DNA of 64,000 nt, from the NCBI GenBank assembly GCA_013339895.1, contig JABACO010000024.1, positions 186,001 to 250,000 of the forward strand, given 5' to 3'. A program made the translations under genes and the position numbers. Below, in pieces: positions 22,684-32,879 of this stretch (within the stretch, counting starts at the first letter, position 1; each line of letters starts with the position of its first letter). The notes beneath the pieces were generated by a model. The model was not told the origin of the DNA, made no database searches, and worked only from the letters and a program-made list of their open reading frames with translations. This DNA is from Ephydatia muelleri (lineage: Eukaryota; Porifera; Demospongiae; Spongillida; Spongillidae).

Positions 22684-22785
22684 CTCATCCGTTACATTCA
22701 TGTCCACGTGACCCTCGGTCACTAGTCTCCTCACAGTGGCTATGTCTCCATCATGTGCAGCCGAGAGCAGTAGTGTTGTTGCTGC
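22684..22785 (-). CDS. Ankyrin-repeat exon (one repeat, 34 codons)
   Basis: This 102-nt phase-0 exon on the minus strand lies between an ATGCAG acceptor and a GTAGGTGTG donor. It encodes AATTLLLSAAHDGDIATVRR then LVTEGHVDMNVTDE. The LLLSAAHDGDIATVRRLV pattern is typical of the first or an early repeat of an ankyrin array. A degenerate relative of this exon lies near 27135-27205. It is the most 5' exon of the set that can be identified. Confidence 0.73.
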
Positions 22786-22956
22786 CTGCATGTGTGGAAC
22801 AATAATGTCCCTCATAAGTACAGTGTAGATCAAATCCAACATGTGATATGCCTCACATGTCTGTACACAATACACAATACACATGTAGTATTGGGTGTAT
22901 GATGCAATCGGGAGCAGGTGAGAATAATAGATTTTGATTCAAAGCTAATATTACAC

Positions 22957-24990
22957 TGGTAGCAGAGAATGGCATCTTCGACTCACACAAGTCATCCTAA
23001 GCCTTTTGCATCGGGAAATGTACGGGTTTACGCGTTTCGACATTTGTAGTGATGCCAACTGCTGGGATGAGAAGGTGAGGGCTGTGAAGTTGCCAACTCT
23101 TTTAGAGGGAGAGGCGCTCGCCATGTGGCTTGACCTCAGTGATGACAAAAGAAAGAACTATGGTATTGTCAAAGAAAAGCTCACCGCAGCCATGGTATCA
23201 ACTAGTTTCACTACGCTAGAGCAGTTCCATCAAAGAAAGTTTGTTCCGGGTGAAGCGTTGTCTCTTTTCCTTCACAAACTAAAACAACTTTTGGATCAAG
23301 CAATGCCAAAGCTCGAAGCTCGTGCTCGCAAGCAAATATTGTTGCACAGATTCCTATCTGGCTTGCCTAATGCAGTTAGCAGACAGCTTCATGCTACGGG
23401 AGATGCTAAAGAATTGACGTCTACACTTGAACTGCTGATGTCATTGGAAGAGGAACAACCAGTTGCGAGTGTGTCTCAGTCTCAGCGTGATTGCATGTAG
23501 CAGAACTTCGAGGCCAGGTCCTTGCCATTACAGAGCAAGTAGCAGCACTGAAACATCAAAATGCAGTTGGAAGCAGGCACAGTGTTGAGCACACAAGGTC
23601 TGTCCAGTGTTTCAAATGCGGAAAATTTGGGCACATTCGTCATTACTGCCGTAGCAGATTCAATCAGGGAAACCCCAATGGGATGATTGCAGGGGGCAAC
23701 AGACATTCCGCACAACAGTAAGCCTACCAGAATGTGTCATTGTAGCTTCAATTAGGAGTGAGGTGTCGATAATGAAAGGTAAAATAGCTGACGTATCTAC
23801 TGAAATAAAGTTCGACTCTGGTTCATCTGTCTCACTCATACGTCAGGAAATAGTTTTAGGTCTAAAAGGAATAACCAGAACACTGCCACCACTGAAGCTA
23901 AAATTAGTGACAGCCAGCGGAGAGTCACTGCCAATAGTGGACTATGTTGAAGCTACTGTGGTGTTGGGAAACACTGAGATGAAGCACTACTTTGTTGTGG
24001 TTAAAGACCTTATCACTCCTGTCATCCTAGGAGTAGATTTTCTACAGGATAAAGGTCTTGTTTTAGACTTCACAACGACCCCAGTGACAGTCACTTCAAG
24101 AATTGAAAGGAGTACCCAGAACCAACAAAAGATTCCATTAGAGTTAGCACCCGCCCTCGAAGCTGAGAAGCAAAGGAGATCACAATTCTGTGCTGCTCTA
24201 TCGGGGGTAGACGACAATAGTGAAATAATTGAGGGGTGTACCATCCCCACATTTGATGACCATGCAAATGTTCAACTTCCAGAGTTCATTAAACCTTGCT
24301 TCAACTCTACAGTACAAGAGTTCAAAGATCTATTCATCATGACACCTGGTACAAGTAACATCACATGCTGCAAAATCACCACGAATGGACCACCAGTTAA
24401 AGTTCCACCTCGAAGAATTCCGGCATACTTTAGAACAGAAGTTGAAAGCCAGATTCTGCACATGCTCCAGAAGGGAATCATAGTAGAGAGTAGCAGTTTA
24501 TGGATGGCACCAGCTGTCTATGTGAGGAAGAAATCTGGGGAATTATGTCTCTGCATGGATTATAGGGACTGTATAAACGAACCCACAAAGATGCTTATCC
24601 AGTGCCTCTTGCGGATGAAGTCCAGGATCGCCTTTCTGGTTCAGTGATCATTAGCAACTTAGACCTGCAGAGTGGCACTGGCAAGTTCCAGTACATTGTG
24701 TAGACCACGAGAAAACTGCTTTCTGCCCAGGTCCAGGGATGGGATTGTTTCAGTTTACCAGGATGCCTTTTGGGTTAAGTGGAGCCCCAAGCTCATTTCA
24801 AAGCCTAATGAATATCATCATGCGAGGTCTTCCGTTTGTCTCAACTTACATTGATGATGTTTTAATTCACTCTGAAAGTGAGGAGTTACATCAAGTTCAC
24901 TTACAGGAGGCATTCAAACGACTGAGACAAGCTGGATTAACCGATTATACGCGGAAGACGCCCTGGCCATGTATAGCACGACATTGCCAG
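22957..24990 (+). mobile_element. Ty3/Gypsy gag-protease-RT fossil
   Basis: Parts in plus order: a primer-binding-site-like TGGTAGCAGAG at 22957, which fits the 3' end of initiator tRNA-Met; a gag region to about 23500; a CCHC zinc knuckle (CFKCGKFGHIRHYC) near 23610; an aspartic protease (FDSGSSVSLI) near 23815; and RT from about 24400 to 24950, including FTRMPFGLSGAPSSF and YIDDVLIH. The element is broken in several places and its 3' part and LTRs are not recognised. It lies in opposite direction to the ankyrin gene. Confidence 0.85.
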
Positions 24991-25689
24991 TGCCAGTGGT
25001 TATGATAATGGTGTATAGACAGCCGCAAACGAGTGATCGTTACCATACAACAGGGTCTGTGCCAAAGTTAAATAGCTATATCTTACAGTCTTCATGTAGG
25101 GGAGGGATGCAGCGCGTGATAACGTCTTCGAACCTGACACTGCACACTCAGCGCACATACACGCGGGCTATCAACACATTACTACATAAGTACATTCAGC
25201 GTTGCTACCAACATATCCTAAGTACACTCAGCGTACAACCATGTATGCACCCACACACAACACTAATTCCACTCAGCGTACAGCTCGTAGCTACATACAT
25301 ATACATGTATAGCTCTTTCAGGGACAATATATACTAATGATATCTCTGGCTCAAAAGTGTTGTGTCGATCCCAACCGCTGCAAAGCGAAACCTGGCAAGA
25401 TCCCACAATAAAAAAATGCCACGCAATGCGGTACAGTACGGACGTATTCTGATAACGGGCACACACGGAGACAGAGAGACACAAGCAGACGCACAGAAAG
25501 AAGCACACACATGTACATAGACACACACATACACACATGCATACTCATATAGCTAGACATACACACACAACATGTGCATGGCAATGGATGGGTAGAGTGG
25601 GGTCAAAATAGGGAATTGCATAGAGGAATGGTCGGACCTTTGAATAATAGAGTGGATTTTTACCACATGCAGTTTAATACACGCACACA

Positions 25690-25733
<44 letters not shown>

Positions 25734-27134
25734 TACACATAACCACCAAACAAAGGCTCATTTCTTTCCATTGTACAATGGCCACGGACTTACACAAAGA
25801 TGAAACTACCACATGGAATAAGCATGGAATAGGACATCTTTTGCTAACCTCGGATGACGTACTGGTCTTTAGCAGCTACATATACGTAAATCAAGCTCTT
25901 AAAACACAGATATCTCACAAATAGCTGATATTTTAGACACTCGCCATACAACAGTTTAGGGCCCAGCTGAGTCTAGATTGCGCATGTAGTAACTATCGAT
26001 CGCTATTGCGTTCGATCTGGCTCAGTTGGTTAGCTCCAATAGAGCTCAAACTCAGAGTGACAAAGTTTTATTCTTCTAATCCTATAACATAGTGCGGCCA
26101 TTTATCCGTGAGATTGATATGTAATACCCATCGTTATTTTATTGGTGTTACGTGTACCTGTAGCGATAAGCGTGAAGTTGCACCCGTACATTTGCACTAA
26201 CACTGCATGGCACGTAATGAGAGCCATTGCCGTATCTCACCAAACAGTTTGCGCGGTGTGTTTTTGTTATCCCAAGCGTCGTATGCCGCTGCTGTGCTAT
26301 TTGGTGCGCATCCTATTTAGCATTCATTGGCTGTACATGTAATCGGTCGTATTGCACGCTACGGCTACACTAGACGTGCATCAATGTACGGTAAGTGAGA
26401 TGCTGTGAGATGTAAGTGTACACCGCAAGAAAGGAGAAGATGAGCCAATTCTGTGTATTTTGCGGTGGAGGTTGGGCTCGGCACCACGCGCATGCGCATT
26501 CACTGCACAGTATAATAGTAATTTCACTCTCTTTTCAGTTTTTCGCGGCGTAAAAATTGCTAAAAAATTGTTTTTCTTTCTCAAAATACATAAGTAAACA
26601 GGCTCGACTTTAGAGTGGCTAATTTGTTGCTTTAATTAGCCCGATTAATAATTTTTATGTAAAAAGATGTGAACAAATTCGACCAAACCAACATTCTTAG
26701 TTTCAAAATAACAGAGTTTTATCTACAACCAAGTTATTGCTGTTCAACATGTCCTACTCATTCCTGGACACCCTGTATGCATGCACATTAATTGAGACCA
26801 GAGATCTGCATTGCATTCATTGTGCAATGGGATTAACTAGGTAACTTTCGTGTAATTATCTCGCCACTGACGCAGTAAAAATGTATACGGTCCACAGCTT
26901 TTTGAGGACATCATAATAGTACTCTTCAACCTCTCCGCGCCCCCCCCCCCCCCCCTCGCCCCTCCCACTTTTCCCCTCTTCTTACGTGCCCATAAATCCT
27001 GTGCTTGCTAGTTGCATAGCTATGATGGGTAAGCATCGGCCTTAGCCCATGCATGAGGACTGCTTTATTTTAGCCTCTCTGGACTACATCGCTTCCATTA
27101 CACACCGACTCCGATGCTACTCGAGGGACACGCT
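24991..27134. other. Non-coding stretch with CA repeats
   Basis: No gene is recognised. CACTCAGCG-type short repeats occur at about 25145-25290, and CA-rich sequence at 25460-25570. A pure (CA)n tract lies at 25681-25731, which in copy B is interrupted differently (43739-43780). A C run lies at 26940-26955. Confidence 0.5.
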
Positions 27135-27205
27135 CACTTATCTGTTACACGACCCTCGGTCTGTACGGTGGCTTTATCTCAATCACGTGCAGCCCGGGTC
27201 AGTTG
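27135..27205 (-). pseudogene. Degenerate ankyrin exon
   Basis: The minus strand resembles the exon at 22684-22785. LTRAARD and KATVQTEGRVTDK align with LLSAAHDG and ATVRRLVTEGHVDMNVTDE, but a stop and losses break it. It is a decayed copy of the same exon, placed 4.4 kb upstream in gene direction. Confidence 0.55.
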
Positions 27206-27734
27206 TCCACACATAAGCACATTACACGCAAATCAACAGTAGTCACTTACTTGCTCCATGCCTCAACAGAACCCTAGCTAGATATTATCTACGACACACG
27301 GATATTTTTGCCAACTGCCAAAATAGGTGTTTGCGTAGGAGGAAACTGGTGATCTAAATTCCGTTGACCATATTTTGGATTAGTCTCGTACCCAGACCCA
27401 CACTCGCAGCAGCGGATGGATAGCACCACCACTACGCGAGAAATGGGCCTGGTAAACTGGTTGTACGTACGCGCTATTCCAATATGATTATAGTATTTCA
27501 TTGGGCAGTTTACAGTACGATGGCTGTGTCGAACCTGGAGCTCGACTGTGCGATAATGTGTTTCACTGTGCTTCCCTACGCGTTCGATTACCACTACAAA
27601 CGCGCGTTGGAAGTATCGTGGTGGTCGTTTCACCCTTGACTTCATTGCATTAATGAAAGATCAAGTAAGTATTAAGGAAGTTTGAAATTCTTTGCATTGT
27701 AGAAACTGTCTTTTAGGCTGCAGCTCTGAATTCA
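27206..27734. other. Unassigned stretch with a 118-codon minus-strand open frame
   Basis: The frame 27289-27645 on the minus strand starts MKSRVKRPPRYFQRAFVVV and is basic, with a C-pair motif (IRCCECGSG). It resembles no family I know and may be chance. On the plus strand ATGAAAGATCAA followed by GTAAGTATT (27651) resembles a short first exon with donor, perhaps belonging to the helicase relic that follows. Confidence 0.25.
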
Positions 27735-28335
27735 AAAGGCATGTTAATTGCTTATCGTAGGAGCGAAAATAGCGATCCTGACCAGCGGGGAAAAGTTCTA
27801 AGAGGAGAAATGCAAATTGTGTTTATTGGCCCAAACTTCTCATGTTGAATCTGACGTGGAGGGATATGCTCATTTATTAGCGAAACTTATTTGTCTTTGT
27901 TGTAGACTAGGTACACTGTGTTTCTAAATGGTGAGCTCGTCTCATTTAAGTAGTACAACAATAATTTATTTATGTATCTCAGTTCTAGGGGTGACTTCTT
28001 CACAACCGAATTTTGCAACCTTGGAGAGGTTCGCAGCTTAATTCCTCCACATGTGCACATCATGGGAATGACAGCAACTGGTACACGTGACACAAGAGAC
28101 AGGGTGATAGCTGCACTTGGTCTCATTAACCCCGTTATTATTTCCACATCACAAAACAAGTCTAACAGTTCATATACTGTTTGGCAGAAATATGCATTGA
28201 AGTGGCTCTCACTCCATTGGTCTTGAAGCTGAAAACTTAAAGACGTAAACTGCAATGAGTGATAATCTTCTGCAGAAAGCACGAGGAATGCTCACAACTG
28301 TACCATTTTTTTCTTTCATTGATGAAGAAAGAGTT
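27735..28335 (+). pseudogene. RecQ-like DNA helicase relic, first part
   Basis: RecQ helicases are ATP-dependent 3'-5' DNA unwinding enzymes. Here the plus strand shows KVLRGEMQIVFIGPNF, then the motif II region LFVFVVD-VHCVSKW, where the DEAH glutamate codon is TAG. GDFFTTEFCNLGEVRSLIPP and IMGMTATGTRDTRDRV (motif III) follow, then GLINPVIIS, and IIFCRKHEECSQLYHFF at the start of the second RecA-like domain. Stops and frame changes show it is dead. The coding text is cut at 28335 by the hAT insertion and resumes at 32552. Confidence 0.82.
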
Positions 28336-28343
28336 CACAGAAC
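28336..28343. repeat. 8-bp target-site duplication, left
   Basis: CACAGAAC precedes the hAT left end and is repeated exactly at 32544-32551 after the right end. Eight bases is the hAT hallmark. Confidence 0.95.
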
Positions 28344-28932
28344 CAGTGGCGGTGTGGCCGGGGGGGGCAGGGGGGGCAATTGCCCCCCCAGTGGCCCTAA
28401 AAATAGGGGCGCCAAAACATAGTTTGGGCGCCAAAATGACGGCTGACGTTAGTGAAGTATGCATGGTGTCTCATAGTAGAGTTAGTCTGATTAAAGCGAT
28501 TGGTATCGATATCACCAACTTAAAGCGATCTAATTATCCATTAATTTTTAAGAAATTAAATAATTAAACGATCCTACCCAAACTATTTTCGTTTATTTGG
28601 ATAACCCCAAAACAAACGTGGTAAGCAGAGGTCGATGATAGTTGTTGTAGTATTCATAACAGTTACAATTTGCAGACTTGCAGCAGCCTACTAAATATCA
28701 ATTGAAGTGCCGGCTTTATGTCTCTGCAGACAAGAGGTAAGCGTAAAAAGTCTGGGGCAGAATATCGCAGATTAAAGTTGGCCAGAATTGATGAACAAGA
28801 AAAGCTTAGTTCGTTCATGGAAGATTTTTTAAAGAACTCGGCCCGAGTGCCGCACGATGATATAGGTGAACCGATTGCTTCATACTCTGCTCCAGTAAAT
28901 GTTACTGATCTTGACCTTGGTAGTCCAACCAG
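28344..28932 (+). repeat. Partial tandem duplication of the hAT 5' end
   Basis: Bases 28344-28932 repeat as 28933-29520 with almost no change apart from one base in a G run. The duplicate covers the left terminal repeat, the leader and the first ~72 codons of the transposase. It stops at GGTAGTCCAACCAG, where the full copy continues TGAAGCAGG. The result is an upstream decoy frame (28718-29155) that begins like the transposase and then runs into terminal-repeat sequence. Confidence 0.9.
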
Positions 28933-29305
28933 CAGTGGCGGTGTGGCCGGGGGGGCAGGGGGGGCAATTGCCCCCCCAGTGGCCCTAAAAATAGGGGCGC
29001 CAAAATATAGTTTGGGCGCCAAAATGACGGCTGACGTTAGTGAAGTATGCATGGTGTCTCATAGTAGAGTTAGTCTGATTAAAGCGATTGGTATCGATAT
29101 CACCAACTTAAAGCGATCTAATTATCCATTAATTTTTAAGAAATTAAATAATTAAACGATCCTACCCAAACTATTTTCGTTTATTTGGATAACCCCAAAA
29201 CAAACGTGGTAAGCAGAGGTCGATGATAGTTGTTGTAGTATTCATAACAGTTACAATTTGCAGACTTGCAGCAGCCTACTAAATATCAATTGAAGTGCCG
29301 GCTTT

Positions 29306-32300
29306 ATGTCTCTGCAGACAAGAGGTAAGCGTAAAAAGTCTGGGGCAGAATATCGCAGATTAAAGTTGGCCAGAATTGATGAACAAGAAAAGCTTAGTTC
29401 GTTCATGGAAGATTTTTTAAAGAACTCGGCCCGAGTGCCGCACGATGATATAGGTGAACCGATTGCTTCATACTCAGCTCCAGTAAATGTTACTGATCTT
29501 GACCTTGGTAGTCCAACCAGTGAAGCAGGTCCGTCAGTGTTAATTATTCCGAACATTGATGAAGAGCTGAAGGCGAGCGAATCAGAGATGCCTGTTATTG
29601 TTGACAAAGCGGATGATGAACAATTTAATCCTGAACGGTCTAACGGCACGCCTACGTATAGTACTTCGATCAGCGATTGCAGCACAGCACCGCTAGCAGA
29701 TCCCGTTTGTGTAAACCATCAAGTGTCACTAATGACAAGAAATTCAGAAGGCGTGATTGATCACACAACTAAACAGTCTGAGAGGGATGATTGCAGCACA
29801 GCAATAACTACTGTAATGCTGGCAGATCCTTGTTCTCATTATGACCAGCAAGTAGATGCAATGATAGACAAAACAACAGGTATGATAGACCCAGCTAGGC
29901 TGATAAACGTAACACTAAGTTCACAACTGAAGGAATATATCCTTAAGCTTGGACCATGTCACCCGCTAGAAAGTATCCTTGTGTCACATAAATCAGGTCA
30001 TAGATACTGCTCCAAGACACTGTTTCAACATCCGGATGGTACTAAGAGGCAATGGATATCTTATTCAATGGAAAAAAGTGCCGTTTTTTGCATTCCATGT
30101 TTACTCTTTACTGATCCCGTTTTGAGAGGGGAGCACGTCCGATTTAATCAAGGCAATGCTTTTACAAATGGCGGCTTTCATTCCTGGAAGAAGCAACATA
30201 GTTCTGTACTAAAGCATGAAGCTTCTAGTGCCCACAGAAATGCTATGATAGCTCAAGCCGTATTTACAAAGGAGCAATCAATTCAGCACTGTTTGAATGA
30301 ACAATCAAAAGCTGAATTGGAAAGGAAAAAAAACGAGGTTGCTAAAAATAGAACAATACTAGCACGCATTGTGGATGCCATTATATTTCTGGGACAGCAG
30401 GGTTTACCCTTGAGAGGCCACAGAGAATCGTTGGTAGACGATTCTGTAAATACTGGAAATTTTATCGAATTGCTAAAATTAATTTCACATTACGACGTCC
30501 CATTGCTACTACATTTGAAGAAGATAAAAGATATTCAAAGTAGGATTGAGTCATGTGGCAAGCCGGGACATAAAGGACGAGGTTCTCATTTATCGTTTCT
30601 TAGCAATACAACGCAAAACAACTTGATACAAACCATTAGCCAGCTAGTAACGGATGACATCGTGAAGGCTATTGAAGATTCAGCTGCATGGGCTCTCATA
30701 GCTGATACAACTCCTGACGTAGCTCATCACGAACAGATAAGCATTTGCGTTCGAATAGTCTCCACAAATGGAAATATTTCTGAACACCTTCTGGCTTGCC
30801 GAAGGGCAATGAGTACAACAGCCGAAGATTTGTTTGGAGTGATATTTTCAACACTGCAATCTAAGAATGTGTCGTTTGAGAAGCTTATAGCTCAATCGTA
30901 TGATGGGGCATCAAACATGAGCGGATGCTATGGTGGCTTGCAAGCTCTTATTAAGGACCAAATAAACCCTAACATCCTCTATATCCACTGCTATGCTCAT
31001 ACTCTAAACCTTGTGTTGGCAGATTCAGCAGCAATTGCAGTTGACGTAGTGACTCTATTTGGTAATCTTGAAACGTTGTACGTCTTATTCAGTAGGTCTC
31101 ATAAAGTCCATAACGTATTAGAATCGATACAGTTGTCGCATGGCCTTCCGATTCGCTCTCTTAAACGATTAAACACTGTTAGGTGGAATGCAAGGGAGAT
31201 GTGTTTGCGGACATTTTTGGATCGGTATGAGAGCATCCTTGAGGCTTTAGACATCGTTCATACAGATACGTCATTTGACACAAAGCACAGATCCGAGGCA
31301 GCTGGGCTTTTAATCTCAATTCAGACCAAACAATTTCTTGCAACTGCTCTGTTGTTCAGTGAGATATTCGCCATAACTGGTCCACTGAGTCGCTACCTGC
31401 AAAGTATTGACAATGACCTTTCGAGAGCGATGAACATGATTGACGTCTCAATTGCGTCTCTTGAAAAAATGAGGAGTGGGTCATTTGACGTCATAAAAAC
31501 TATGGATGACACTTTTAAACACATCCACTCTATCCAATGGCACACAACTAGAGCGCGTCGTCCTAAAGGAGCACCTGGAACTTCAGGGTCTCCAGAAACC
31601 CCTGAGTCAAAATGGAAACACGAAACGCTTTATGTTGTACTAGATTCTGTCTTAAGCTCCATGAGAAACAGGTTCGAAAAGAACAGGTCACTGTATGAAA
31701 TGCTGTCTGTATTTTCACCTAACTGTTTTCCACGTCTCAGCGAAATGTACAACACTGTCTATGACTTAACACGTGCTGTGACTAGTTTTTGTGAAAAATA
31801 CAACCTTGATTCCAAGAGGTGTGCAGAAGAACTTTTCTGTTTTGCAAGGGCCTACAGTAAATTTCACAGTTCAGAATTTGTATGCACACAAGCAGATGAT
31901 CGGAGTTCTGATGAAGATGATATGGAACAAGACCATGATCAAAGGGATGCGGATGTAGACTACAATGACTTCATTGAGGTAAGTGATGAGCAGCGGGATG
32001 AACATTTAGAAACTAAGAAGAACGGCATTCATGGATCATCTTTTACTGGGGCATTGCATATTCTGTGCAATGAAATGTACCATCTTAAAGATGCGTTTCC
32101 AGAGTTGTGTAAAGTGTATGCCATTATTTCTGCCATACCGATCAGTTCCTGTACCGCCGAGCGTAGCTTTTCTGCGCTAAAGCGTGTGAAAACACGATTG
32201 AGGTCCACGATGGTGCAGGAGAGGCTGGAAGGATTATTGCTCTTGTCAGTAGAACGCAAAATACTTCTAACACTGACGAAAGAATCAGTAATCGATTCAT

Positions 32301-32341
32301 TTGCACGTTCATCCTCTCATCTCTCAAGTGCGTTATTGTAG
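29306..32341 (+). CDS. hAT transposase, TTF zinc finger / DUF4371 type
   Basis: This is an uninterrupted 1011-residue frame. Residues 1-45 are basic (KRKKSG). A TTF-type zinc finger lies around 225-310 (RYCSKTLFQ, FCIPCLLF, HSSVLKHEASSAHRN). The RNase H-like DUF4371 core follows with D467 (LIADTTPD) and D533 (SYDGASNMSG). After a helical insert, the C-terminal hAT dimerisation domain holds E952 (CTAERSFSALKRVKTRLR). Together these give the D-D-E triad of hAT enzymes related to ZMYM1/ZNF862-like host genes. An acidic stretch (DEDDMEQDHDQRD) lies near 870-885. Length and residues fit an active family member. The start is chosen as the first ATG after the second leader copy. Confidence 0.92.
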   Translation: MSLQTRGKRKKSGAEYRRLKLARIDEQEKLSSFMEDFLKNSARVPHDDIGEPIASYSAPVNVTDLDLGSPTSEAGPSVLIIPNIDEELKASESEMPVIVDKADDEQFNPERSNGTPTYSTSISDCSTAPLADPVCVNHQVSLMTRNSEGVIDHTTKQSERDDCSTAITTVMLADPCSHYDQQVDAMIDKTTGMIDPARLINVTLSSQLKEYILKLGPCHPLESILVSHKSGHRYCSKTLFQHPDGTKRQWISYSMEKSAVFCIPCLLFTDPVLRGEHVRFNQGNAFTNGGFHSWKKQHSSVLKHEASSAHRNAMIAQAVFTKEQSIQHCLNEQSKAELERKKNEVAKNRTILARIVDAIIFLGQQGLPLRGHRESLVDDSVNTGNFIELLKLISHYDVPLLLHLKKIKDIQSRIESCGKPGHKGRGSHLSFLSNTTQNNLIQTISQLVTDDIVKAIEDSAAWALIADTTPDVAHHEQISICVRIVSTNGNISEHLLACRRAMSTTAEDLFGVIFSTLQSKNVSFEKLIAQSYDGASNMSGCYGGLQALIKDQINPNILYIHCYAHTLNLVLADSAAIAVDVVTLFGNLETLYVLFSRSHKVHNVLESIQLSHGLPIRSLKRLNTVRWNAREMCLRTFLDRYESILEALDIVHTDTSFDTKHRSEAAGLLISIQTKQFLATALLFSEIFAITGPLSRYLQSIDNDLSRAMNMIDVSIASLEKMRSGSFDVIKTMDDTFKHIHSIQWHTTRARRPKGAPGTSGSPETPESKWKHETLYVVLDSVLSSMRNRFEKNRSLYEMLSVFSPNCFPRLSEMYNTVYDLTRAVTSFCEKYNLDSKRCAEELFCFARAYSKFHSSEFVCTQADDRSSDEDDMEQDHDQRDADVDYNDFIEVSDEQRDEHLETKKNGIHGSSFTGALHILCNEMYHLKDAFPELCKVYAIISAIPISSCTAERSFSALKRVKTRLRSTMVQERLEGLLLLSVERKILLTLTKESVIDSFARSSSHLSSALL

Positions 32342-32543
32342 TTCAATTGTATGTATATCTGTATATGTACACCATTCTTTGTCATTTGCACGTAAAAATG
32401 ACCGTGACAATTTCCGATAAATTACATGCGACGTGTGCACATATATACGTGCTGCTAACATGCAGAAATTAAACTTTATAGAGGGGGGGGGCGCCTTTAT
32501 ATATATCTGCCCCCCCAGCGCCGGGTGCGCCACAACGCCACTG

Positions 32544-32551
32544 CACAGAAC
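32544..32551. repeat. 8-bp target-site duplication, right
   Basis: CACAGAAC is identical to 28336-28343. Confidence 0.95.
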
Positions 32552-32879
32552 CAGTAGGAGCACTACATCTAGCACAGTTTCGCTGGTTGACATGTACACC
32601 ATGCAGTGTACAACACGCAAGCCAGTGCAAGATTCCATAGTAGCCTCTTTTGGTAATGGTGATGCCCCTCTTCGAATTGTAATATGCACAATTGCGTTTG
32701 GTTTGGGAATAGACTGTGTAGATATCTGTCAAGTCATCCCTTGGGGACCACCATCTGATATATGGAGTCATATATTTAGGAATGTGGAAGAGCTGGACGT
32801 AACTGCAACGGATTTCTATTTGGAAAGGGGTGATTTTAGGTCACGCAATATCTGTAAAGACCAGCTATTACCTTTTTAA
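32552..32879 (+). pseudogene. RecQ-like DNA helicase relic, second part
   Basis: The coding text resumes after the hAT insertion, giving the second RecA-like domain: VDMYTMQCTTRKPVQDSIV, ASFGNGDAPLRIVICTIAFG (motif V) and LGIDCVDICQVIPWGPPSD. The arginine-finger region (ETGRAGRDG in active enzymes) is absent or ruined here (FRNVEELDVTATDF). The frame ends in sequence that overlaps the DUF6589 relic on the other strand. Confidence 0.82.

Larger units (their letters stand above)
28344..32543 (+). mobile_element. hAT-superfamily DNA transposon inserted in the RecQ relic
   Basis: Ends CAGTGGCGGTGTGGCC (left) and, as reverse complement, CAGTGGCGTTGTGGCG (right) form 16-bp inverted repeats with two mismatches. 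An 8-bp CACAGAAC duplication flanks the element. It is 4200 bp long and encodes a complete transposase. The first 589 bp are present twice in tandem. G runs and C runs beside a central CAATTG make hairpins just inside each left end. The intact frame suggests a young insertion, later than the death or late in the life of the helicase gene. Confidence 0.95.

Noticed and set aside
26015-26050. tRNA A-box-like GGCTCAGTTGGTTAGCTCC
   Set aside because: No B-box or cloverleaf follows at the right distance.
27289-27645. 118-codon minus-strand gene
   Set aside because: No family resemblance and no supporting splice or promoter signals. It is kept only as a note in the region entry.
28718-29155. Separate 145-codon gene at the hAT 5' end
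   Set aside because: It is the duplicated start of the transposase running into terminal-repeat sequence.
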